Source: Deferribacteres bacterium (GTDB taxonomy: Bacteria > Nitrospirota > Thermodesulfovibrionia > UBA6902). From it: DNA of 12,398 nucleotides. The translations under genes and the position numbers were made by a program. The notes below the pieces were generated by a model. It did not search any database and had not been told where the DNA came from. It saw only the letters and a list, made by a program, of their open reading frames with translations. The stretch spans positions 1 to 12,398 of the forward strand of contig JAADFS010000310.1 in the NCBI GenBank assembly GCA_013152795.1, written 5' to 3'. Shown one piece after another: positions 6,883 through 12,398 of this stretch (positions are counted from its first letter, which is position 1; each line of letters begins with the position of its first letter).

Positions 6883-8073
6883 TTATTTATCTATCGTTAC
6901 CTTCCCCTTCTCAACCCTCACCCCGTATCTGCTGCTGCCGTATATTTTGATGGCGGTGACCCTGTAGTAAGGCAACAGGGTCTCATCCTTCAACTGCTCT
7001 TTTATCGTCCGGTTTATCTTGCTTATGTTCTGCCTGATTACAGCCTGGTCGAGCCCCTCTGCATGCTTGGCAAGGAGTTCATCGGCCTTTAAGGTCCGGC
7101 TGTTGTAAATCCTCCGGTAATCCTCGGCCATCTCTTCGAGTGAGGGCCGGGTGGATAAGCCGGCGACTGTCGGGAAACAGTCCGAACACTCCAGGCAGTA
7201 TGCCCGGGCAGGATGCCTGCAGTGGTCGGTTTTCTGCCTGAGGTACGCCGTGTAGATCATGAGCTGCACTGGTACCATCTCGATGAGATTGTCACCGATG
7301 TAAACAGTCCTCTCGGGGAGATTCACCTTCAACGGCGGCTGCAGTGTGGCTATATCTATCTCGCGCTGGCCCTCCTCGACCAGTTCTTTGAAGCTCCTGC
7401 CGTGCAGGGAAATCTTGCCGCTCAGCCTGATAAAAGGCAGTTCGGCAAGATATATTTCCGCATCTCCGGTGTTAAGTTGCTTAACGCTGCCTTTCGCCCC
7501 CCTGTTTAAAGGAGACGGCGAGGTCAGAATCCTGCTCTCCCTGGGCTTGTAATAAAAGTCCGGATTCGACTCAAACTCGGGCGACACGAGTACGTGGTAG
7601 AGTTTGTCCCACGGCCTCCCGAAAAACTGGAGCGCGGAACCCATGTAGAATGACATTGTCTTGCGTCCCCCTGCGAGTGAACAGTGAAGCCTTGCACGGT
7701 GGTCCCTGGCCTTTTCCCTTATGAAATTCGTTATGAAATCCCCGAGCAGCTCATTGTCCCTGTCTGTCTTTATGTCATCGAATGATCCGCGCGCGCTGTC
7801 CTTTATGACAATCAGTGAGTCTTCCCGGATAAGATCTTCGTTCAATCCGAATTCCCTGCAGAACTCCCTGAATATCCCTGAATCAATTAGGTTCGTCCTG
7901 ATGGCTTTTTCCCCGTGCCGGGTTGTTATTATATAAATCTCATCGGGGTATACAGGCTGTTCCCTGTGAATAAGGGCATAGATGGTCTCAGTGATGATCT
8001 GGGGCGTGGTCCCGGCTACAAAAATCAGCACTTCCCTGAATCTGTTTCTCCCGGCTTTCTGTTCCATAATCAT
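6883..8073 (-). CDS. CARF-domain CRISPR-associated protein, NE0113 family
   Basis: This 396-residue protein resembles the CRISPR-associated NE0113 family, found with type III systems. The N-terminal Rossmann-like (CARF) region begins VLIFVAGTTPQIITETIYAL (15-34), carries SFDDIKTDRDN (97-107) and the ligand-loop motif HCSLAGGRKTM (130-140). CARF domains bind cyclic oligoadenylates made by Cas10, so this protein should sense or degrade that signal. I see no convincing HEPN RNase motif (R-x4-6-H) in the C-terminal part, so a ring-nuclease role is at least as likely as an RNase role. A cysteine/histidine cluster (H284, C285, H287, C293, C296, C299) may bind metal. The segment SPSPLNRGAKGS (185-196) looks like repeat-derived insertion. 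No good ribosome site precedes either ATG (8073 or 8067). Confidence 0.82.
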   Translation of the reverse strand: MIMEQKAGRNRFREVLIFVAGTTPQIITETIYALIHREQPVYPDEIYIITTRHGEKAIRTNLIDSGIFREFCREFGLNEDLIREDSLIVIKDSARGSFDDIKTDRDNELLGDFITNFIREKARDHRARLHCSLAGGRKTMSFYMGSALQFFGRPWDKLYHVLVSPEFESNPDFYYKPRESRILTSPSPLNRGAKGSVKQLNTGDAEIYLAELPFIRLSGKISLHGRSFKELVEEGQREIDIATLQPPLKVNLPERTVYIGDNLIEMVPVQLMIYTAYLRQKTDHCRHPARAYCLECSDCFPTVAGLSTRPSLEEMAEDYRRIYNSRTLKADELLAKHAEGLDQAVIRQNISKINRTIKEQLKDETLLPYYRVTAIKIYGSSRYGVRVEKGKVTIDK

Positions 8074-8123
8074 AAATTATGCAGGAAATCAAATCTATTT
8101 TACACAAAAAAAATATTTCTGAA

Positions 8124-8165
8124 ATATTGCCGGGCAGGATGGCCTGAGGGAAAAACTTTATCTGC
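8124..8165 (+). repeat. Dispersed repeat copy C (diverged)
   Basis: It has the same layout as copy A: ATATTGCCGGGCAGG, a weaker hairpin (CAGG-ATGG-CCTG), GAGGGAAAAAC, then TTTATCTGC. It starts about 50 bases upstream of the CARF gene start. It faces copy D (8845-8892) across the NlpC/P60 fragment. Similarity is by eye and weaker than between A and B. Confidence 0.6.
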
Positions 8166-8245
8166 AAGCAGCTCCTCCCAGCCACGCCTTGCTAAAAGAG
8201 TAAGATAGTCTGCCGGTGATGTCTTTCGCCCCTGTAAGGATAACA

Positions 8246-8311
8246 AGCCGCGAAGAACGCGAAGTGGCACGAAGAAAAAGAACTTGGCGTTACTTCGCGT
8301 CCTTGGCGGCT
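8246..8311. repeat. Long imperfect palindrome P1
   Basis: AGCCGCGAAGAACGCGAAGT (8246-8265) pairs with 8292-8311 at 18 of 20 positions across a 26-base loop. A related palindrome (P2) lies at 9864-9937; both end in GGCTGAATA. No coding sense is evident, and this belongs to a family of large intergenic palindromes. Confidence 0.75.
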
Positions 8312-8330
8312 GAATACAGATAAAAAACTC

Positions 8331-8757
8331 ATGAAAGATTACGGATTGAAAGGTAGAGAGACAGAGTATCTCGACAGGATAATAGACAGAGAGATATGCA
8401 GGGATAAACATAACGATACCATCGCCCACAACCTGGATAAACTCGCAGGGCTTCTTTACAGACAATACGAGGGTGTTATATCTGCAGAATCCCACAACTC
8501 CGGAAGAGAGAGCAAGGCTGCAAAAGAAGCTTCGCAGAGGAGACGTTGTGAGGTATAAAAGACATATATCAGTTGTTTATTCTGACAGGCCGAGCTGTGA
8601 AGCCGCTTGCTCCTATGAGATTATTCATGCGAGTGGGAATCAATGTTTGGATATAGATGGTAATAGCTTATGTGATGAAGGAGAACCATTTAATAGAAAA
8701 ACTGTTGTTAACAGCACACAATTTTTTTTAATTAATGACCAGAAGGATAGCAAATGA
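8331..8757 (+). pseudogene. NlpC/P60-like C-terminal fragment, frameshifted
   Basis: Two plus-strand frames read as one damaged gene. Frame one (8331 onward) gives a hydrophilic segment with GLKGRETEYLDRIIDRE and LDKLAGLLYRQYE; frame two (8473-8757) continues with LQNPTTPEERARLQKKLRRG, then DVVRYKRHISVVYS and SYEIIHASG. The last two are the His-containing core strands of NlpC/P60-type cell-wall peptidases. Removing one G from GGG at 8471-8473 fuses the frames smoothly. The catalytic cysteine motif expected upstream of the histidine is absent and no ribosome site precedes 8331, so the 5' part is missing too. The tail has DIDGNSLCDEGE, a calcium-loop-like stretch. It probably derives from a larger secreted or surface protein and is unrelated to CRISPR. 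The family call is tentative. Confidence 0.55.
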
Positions 8758-8844
8758 GTTCAAAGTACAGATTTGTCTTTTACGGTCACGGACAACGGAC
8801 ACGACTCACGGGCACTTGATATGCCGTGTGGAATATTTCCTGAA

Positions 8845-8892
8845 GGAATCGCAGACAAAGCTTCCCGGCAGGCTCTCCCGCCGTGTTTATGC
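8845..8892 (-). repeat. Dispersed repeat copy D, overlapping the cas6 stop codon
   Basis: On the minus strand it reads GCATAAACACGGCGGGAGAG, then CCTGCCGGGAAGCTTTGTCTGCGATTCC. It is close to copy A in both ends and in the hairpin-to-tail order. Its opening GCATAAA provides the last alanine codon and the TAA stop of cas6 (8887-8889), so the repeat defines or reset the end of that gene. Confidence 0.65.
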
Positions 8893-9849
8893 AATACTGA
8901 ATCTCCCCAGGCCGAACGCCGTGCCCTTGCCTGCGTGCAGAATCTCACCGGCGCGGATGATGTCCATAAACGGCTCAATATCTCCCTCAAATGTTATATC
9001 GCCGGTAAACCCGCCCATGTTCATCCTTGTCTCCTGCCTCGATGAATACCTCTGCCAGTCATGCCACCTGAGATTCCTGTCTCTTACCTTTACACCTTTT
9101 GCCTGCTCAATGATTCCTCTGAAGTCCCATGCCGAAGGGTCTCCGCCGCAGTGGAAATAATAGAGAAGGGAAAGCCTGCGCAGGAGATTCCTTACCAGAA
9201 TGTGAAATTCAAGCTCGAGTATGAGATGCCTGTTGTAGATGATACGCGCGGGGGTGAGAAAGTTAAGGGTCAGGAGCTTTGAGCCGCCGGTTCGTCCGCG
9301 GGTTAATGAGGACGCCAGGGTAATGTGTGAAGGGGCAACCGGTTTCATGGTTCCGGTGCCGGATGAATAAATTTCCTCCCCGTGGGGTTGCGCGGGAGGG
9401 AGGGCTGTTTTTACTGATTGCAGCCGGTATTTCCCCCTGCCCTTGCCGATCCCTGTTCTGCCGAGTTCATCAAATGTGTAAATGAAATACGGCAGGTAAT
9501 CAATGGCCCTGCCCACGAGGGTGAGCCCGAATATTAATTCCTCTTCAGGGCCGTAGCTGCGCCTTGTCCCGGCTGGAGGCTCGATTATAAAAGGATGCGG
9601 GGCCGATGTGTATTTACGCATTATCCTTGTATCCGGAGGAGGCGGGGTTTCAAACACATAGGAGTAAATACACCTATCTTTCAGAATGCAACCGCCGCAC
9701 TCTTTGCTCCTTACAGCGCATACGATTCTCCTGAAGGCATTACCGAATCCGCCCCGGAGGGTGGAGCCTTTGTATGACGGCAGGATAAGCGGCTCTTCGG
9801 GTCTGATATAAAATTCAAATCTTGTGAATGGAAATTTAATATCAGGCAT
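8887..9849 (-). CDS. cas6: Cas6 family pre-crRNA processing endoribonuclease
   Basis: This 320-residue RAMP-type protein (from ATG 9849) matches the Cas6 family that cuts CRISPR repeat RNA into crRNAs. The N-terminus has FEFYIRPEEPLILPSYKGST and LRGGFGNAFRR, then a cysteine motif C51-x2-C54-x5-C60 in CGGCILKDRCIYSYVFE, typical of one Cas6 branch. The C-terminus ends with the glycine-rich loop GKGTAFGLGRF (307-317). The frame stays open to 9984, but those 45 extra codons translate palindromic repeat DNA and run into the regulator gene, so ATG 9849, preceded by a GGGGGACGGGA purine tract, is preferred. It supplies the processing step the Cmr genes lack, although it lies about 3 kb from them. 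The catalytic residues of Cas6 vary and cannot be fixed by eye. Confidence 0.85.
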   Translation of the reverse strand: MPDIKFPFTRFEFYIRPEEPLILPSYKGSTLRGGFGNAFRRIVCAVRSKECGGCILKDRCIYSYVFETPPPPDTRIMRKYTSAPHPFIIEPPAGTRRSYGPEEELIFGLTLVGRAIDYLPYFIYTFDELGRTGIGKGRGKYRLQSVKTALPPAQPHGEEIYSSGTGTMKPVAPSHITLASSLTRGRTGGSKLLTLNFLTPARIIYNRHLILELEFHILVRNLLRRLSLLYYFHCGGDPSAWDFRGIIEQAKGVKVRDRNLRWHDWQRYSSRQETRMNMGGFTGDITFEGDIEPFMDIIRAGEILHAGKGTAFGLGRFSIA

Positions 9850-9863
9850 CTTCCCGTCCCCCG

Positions 9864-9937
9864 AGCCGCGTAAGGACGCAAAAAACCACCATGGGCCGTG
9901 TGCCTTTCCTTCGTGGTTCTTCCCGTCCTTCGTGGCT
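9864..9937. repeat. Long imperfect palindrome P2
   Basis: AGCCGCGTAAGGACG (from 9864) is inverted as CGTCCTTCGTGGCT (ending 9937). It fills most of the 103-base gap between cas6 and the response regulator, and resembles palindrome P1 at 8246-8311. Confidence 0.6.
9880..9918 (-). terminator. Possible intrinsic terminator after the response regulator
   Basis: On the minus strand AACCAC (9918-9913) pairs with GTGGTT (9889-9884), with further GG/CC pairing possible inside, followed by TTTTTT (9885-9880). It lies 35 bases past the regulator stop, embedded in palindrome P2, and would separate the regulator from cas6. Confidence 0.4.
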
Positions 9938-9952
9938 GAATAGTCTGTTTTA

Positions 9953-11356
9953 TTACTGCTTGGCTCTGTGGACGTTGAAGTCAATGGACTTCTTTTTCAG
10001 CTTCTCGATAAGGGTCGTCCTGTTAAGGCCCAGCAACCCCGCTGCCTTGCTCTTTATGCCTTTTGAAAGTTCAAGGGCCTGGACGATCATGTTGTTTTCG
10101 ATTTCATCGAGCATGGTGTTCAGGTCAATCCCTTCAGCGGACAGCTTCTCCCCTTTCAGCGGGAATGTCCTGGGGACCATACGGCTCTTGTCATGGAAGC
10201 GCTCGGGAAGGTCTTCATAGGTGGTCACGTCGCCGTCGCTCAGGATGATCAGCCTCTCTATAAGATTCTCCAGTTCGCGCACATTGCCCGGCCACCTGTA
10301 ATTCATCAGGCATTCCATGGCCTCCGGGGATATCTTCGGAGGCTTCTTCTGCTTTCTCTTTGAAATCTCGGTGATAAAGTGCTCCACGAGCAGGGGAATG
10401 TCTTCCTTCATCTTTCTGAGGGGCGGAAGGTGCAGGGGGATTACGTTCAGCCTGTAGTAAAGGTCTTCCCTGAATGTCCCCTCTTCCACCGCCTTTTCGA
10501 GGTCCCGGTTTGTAGCGGCTATTATCCTGACATCGACCTTGATGGTCTTTATGCCCCCTACCCTCTCGAATTCGCGCTCCTGGAGCACCCTGAGGAGCTT
10601 GACCTGCAACGAAGGCGCAAGCTCGCCTATCTCGTCCAGGAACAGGGTGCCGTTGTTTGCAAGCTCGAAACGGCCTATTCTCGTGGTGACGGCGCCTGTG
10701 AAGGCACCTTTTTCATGTCCGAAAAGCTCGGATTCGAGAATGTCTTTTGGAATGGCGGCGCAATTAAGCGGAACAAACGGCTTCCGCGCCCTTGAGCTGT
10801 TGTAGTGTATCGTCTTTGCCACAAGCTCCTTGCCGGTGCCGCTCTCGCCTGTAATGAGCAGGGTGCTGTCCGTATCCGCTATCTTCTCTATGAATTTGAT
10901 AACGTTCTGTATCTCGACGGAATTGCCTATGATTTTCTTGGAACTGAATTTCCTCTTCAGCTCTCTCTTCAGCCTGATGTTCTCTTCCTGGAGTTTGGAG
11001 ACGTCAAGCGCCCTTTTTACGGCGATGTAGAATTCCTCGAGGTTGAAGGGTTTTGTGATATAGTCAAAGGCCCCGAGCTTCATTGCCTCCACCGCGGTCT
11101 GCACAGTGGCATGCGCGGTGATAACCACCGAGGGGACATCTATTTTCTCAGCGGCCGCCTCCCTCAGCACATCAAGGCCGCTCATCCCGGGCATCATGAT
11201 ATCCAGGAGGAAAATATCGAATTTGTCTTCTTTCAGAAGCGACAGGCCGGTCCTGCCGTCAGGCGCTGTTACAACCTCCAGTCCCTTGCTTTCGAGGAAA
11301 TCCTTTAAAAGTTCCCTGATGGATTCTTCGTCATCTATGACCAGCACGCGGTGCAT
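9953..11356 (-). CDS. Sigma54-dependent response regulator (NtrC family)
   Basis: This protein of 467 residues (from ATG 11356) has the full three-domain NtrC layout. Receiver: D8 and D9 in VLVIDDEE, phospho-acceptor D52 in LLDIMMPG, K102 in TKPF. Sigma54-activating AAA+ domain: Walker A GESGTGK (170-176), the sigma54 contact loop GAFTGA (217-222), Walker B TLFLDE (237-242). A Fis-type helix-turn-helix closes the protein (SKGIKSKAAGLLGLNRTTLI). When phosphorylated by a partner kinase, not in this window, it should drive sigma54 promoters. An alternative ATG at 11374 adds six residues; neither has a clear ribosome site, and 11356 fits the receiver-domain edge. It is probably a resident chromosomal gene; no direct link to the CRISPR genes is shown. 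Confidence 0.93.
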   Translation of the reverse strand: MHRVLVIDDEESIRELLKDFLESKGLEVVTAPDGRTGLSLLKEDKFDIFLLDIMMPGMSGLDVLREAAAEKIDVPSVVITAHATVQTAVEAMKLGAFDYITKPFNLEEFYIAVKRALDVSKLQEENIRLKRELKRKFSSKKIIGNSVEIQNVIKFIEKIADTDSTLLITGESGTGKELVAKTIHYNSSRARKPFVPLNCAAIPKDILESELFGHEKGAFTGAVTTRIGRFELANNGTLFLDEIGELAPSLQVKLLRVLQEREFERVGGIKTIKVDVRIIAATNRDLEKAVEEGTFREDLYYRLNVIPLHLPPLRKMKEDIPLLVEHFITEISKRKQKKPPKISPEAMECLMNYRWPGNVRELENLIERLIILSDGDVTTYEDLPERFHDKSRMVPRTFPLKGEKLSAEGIDLNTMLDEIENNMIVQALELSKGIKSKAAGLLGLNRTTLIEKLKKKSIDFNVHRAKQ

Positions 11357-11386
11357 GACTTTATATTGCCACATAATTACGGCGAC

Positions 11387-11400
11387 GTCAACAGTTTGAC
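11387..11400. promoter_or_regulatory. Inverted repeat GTCAA-N4-TTGAC upstream of the regulator
   Basis: GTCAA (11387-11391) and TTGAC (11396-11400) lie 31-44 bases upstream of the regulator start codon. The minus-strand TTGAC could also be part of a -35 box, but no convincing -10 follows at standard spacing. An operator role is only a guess from symmetry and location. Confidence 0.2.
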
Positions 11401-11437
11401 AAAAACGGTTATATTACCTTAATCTTGCATTGAAATA

Positions 11438-11467
11438 AGGGGGCAGGGTGCAGGGAACAGGGGGCGG
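11438..11467. repeat. GGGGCAGGGTGCAGGG low-complexity stretch
   Basis: A G-rich stretch in the 176-base gap between the cyclase and regulator genes. It shares the GCAGGGTGCAGGG motif, inverted, with 6721-6750. No function is evident. Confidence 0.4.
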
Positions 11468-11500
11468 AAAAACATAACCGGTTTCTTGCCTGAACTGGTT
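11468..11500 (-). terminator. Weak intrinsic terminator after the diguanylate cyclase
   Basis: On the minus strand AACCAGTT (11500-11493) pairs with AAACCGGTT (11484-11476) with one mismatch, followed by ATGTTTTT. It lies 33 bases past the cyclase stop codon. Confidence 0.35.
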
Positions 11501-11532
11501 AATAAGGGGTAGAGTAAGGGGGACCGAAGCGG

Positions 11533-12398
11533 TCAGATCATGGCCTCAACCCGGTTGCGCCCTTTCCTTTTGGCCCGGTAGAGCGCCTCGTCAACCTTTT
11601 TAAGCAGGGTCTCGGGGGAGTTGATGTTCGGCCTTATCTCGGCGACCCCGAGGCTGATTGTGACCTTGATGTTATTGCCGTCGAAATTGTTGTCATGCTC
11701 CATCACGGATTTCCTGAATCTCTCCGCAACACCAAGGGCCGGCTCAAGGGCGGTCTCGGGCAGTAGGCAGCAGAACTCCTCACCACCGTAGCGGATAAGG
11801 AAGTCCACGTTTCTGATCTGCGAGGCGATCATCGAGCTTACGGATTTTAAAATAAAATCACCGCACTGGTGACCGTACTTGTCATTGACCTTTTTGAAAA
11901 AGTCTATATCGAACATGATAATGCTCAGGGGCCTCGAGTATCTCTTGTGTCTCTTGAATTCCTCCCTGAGCTTTGTCTCCAGGAATCTCCGGTTGTAAAT
12001 TCCGGTAAGACTGTCCCTCATGTTCATTTCAACGAGCTTCTGTTCGTATGTTGCGGCCTCAGTTACATCCTGGACATAAATAAAGAGGTATTTGACCACA
12101 TTGTTTTCATCCCTCAGCGGGCCCATGGCGCAGCTTTGCTGCATGTACTCAAATCTCGTATCAAAACAGCCCGTTGTCTTGAAAGGGAACAGGCACCTGT
12201 GCAGCTTCTGGGAGAAAAAGCAGAAATTCCCGAACGTAAAAACGGACTTGCAGCTTCGGAGGAATTTGCGGGTCTTCAGATTCGGGAAAAAATCGAAGAT
12301 ATGAGAGCCGATGATCTCAGCAGCGGGGATGCCGCTGTTCATCTCCATCCAGCGATTCCACTTGTAAACCTTCAGGTCCCTGTCAAGTATGACAAGGC
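11533..12398 (-). CDS. PAS-GGDEF diguanylate cyclase (5' end cut by window)
   Basis: The frame stays open to the right edge and the residues before the first internal ATG (12348) read VILDRDLKVYKWNRW, which is PAS-domain sequence, so the gene begins outside the window. The 287 visible residues contain the PAS region (EIIGSHIFDFFP), a PAC-like stretch (LFIYVQDVTEAATYEQKL) and a full GGDEF domain: DSLTGIYNRRFLE, FDIDFFKKVNDKYGHQCGD, the catalytic RYGGEEF, and SLGVAEIRPN near the end. RNVD sits five residues before GGEEF, matching the inhibitory I-site RxxD. It should make cyclic di-GMP from two GTP in response to a PAS signal, with product feedback. No membrane segment is visible in this part. 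It is a probable chromosomal neighbour, not a defence gene. Confidence 0.92.
   Translation of the reverse strand, partial: LVILDRDLKVYKWNRWMEMNSGIPAAEIIGSHIFDFFPNLKTRKFLRSCKSVFTFGNFCFFSQKLHRCLFPFKTTGCFDTRFEYMQQSCAMGPLRDENNVVKYLFIYVQDVTEAATYEQKLVEMNMRDSLTGIYNRRFLETKLREEFKRHKRYSRPLSIIMFDIDFFKKVNDKYGHQCGDFILKSVSSMIASQIRNVDFLIRYGGEEFCCLLPETALEPALGVAERFRKSVMEHDNNFDGNNIKVTISLGVAEIRPNINSPETLLKKVDEALYRAKRKGRNRVEAMI

Noticed and set aside
8100..8495. Minus-strand ORF of 131 codons upstream of the CARF gene
   Set aside because: It is antisense to the NlpC/P60 fragment and runs through palindrome P1 and repeat copy C; its composition looks like translated repeat and no family features are seen.
8754..8819. 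Tiny plus-strand ORF overlapping the NlpC fragment stop by ATGA (21 codons)
   Set aside because: It has no ribosome site and no recognisable content, and the DNA is low-complexity (CGGACAACGGACACGACTC).
8760..9282. Several plus-strand ORFs (8735-9160, 8773-9045, 9061-9282) across cas6
   Set aside because: They are shadows of the conserved minus-strand cas6 frame.
10379..11308. Long plus-strand ORFs of up to 167 codons over the response regulator
   Set aside because: They lie opposite a fully conserved NtrC-family protein and show no family motifs.

Overview
The window is a subtype III-B (Cmr) CRISPR-Cas locus joined to ordinary bacterial signalling genes. Nearly everything is on the minus strand, so transcription runs right to left. 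Base composition is moderate. The dispersed palindromic repeats and the sigma54 regulator (NtrC type) and PAS-GGDEF genes suggest an environmental Gram-negative bacterium of the Nitrospirota or former Deltaproteobacteria kind. This is an impression from style, not a proven assignment.

Right flank (about 9950-12398): a PAS-GGDEF diguanylate cyclase cut by the window edge, then a sigma54-dependent response regulator. These look like chromosomal neighbours rather than part of the defence system. Next comes cas6 (8887-9849), the crRNA-processing nuclease. Its upstream and downstream spacers are made of palindromic repeats.

Middle (about 6570-8890): a frameshifted, N-terminally truncated NlpC/P60-like fragment on the plus strand (8331-8757), then a CARF-type CRISPR accessory protein of the NE0113 family (6883-8073, minus). 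A dispersed repeat with the layout GCATAAA / hairpin / TTTATCTGCGAT occurs four times, as two inverted pairs: 6606-6663 with 6768-6815, and 8124-8165 with 8845-8892. The last copy supplies the cas6 stop codon.

Left part: a plus-strand toxin-antitoxin-like pair (small basic protein plus PIN nuclease, 5932-6572) diverges from the cmr operon. The operon reads cmr1, cmr2 (Cas10), cmr3, cmr4, with tight or overlapping junctions. cmr4 runs off the left edge, and cmr5 and cmr6 presumably follow. Cmr2 keeps the HD motif, the zinc cysteines and GGDD, so it should be able to make cyclic oligoadenylates, which the CARF protein could sense or degrade.

The most unusual item is a 32-codon ORF (5721-5819) just before cmr1 and overlapping it by ATGA. 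It carries GALLHDVGK, the N-terminal HD signature of Csm1-type Cas10. It looks like the surviving 5' end of a lost type III-A cas10 gene, now serving as a translated leader for the Cmr operon. No CRISPR array and no cas1 or cas2 are visible in the window.
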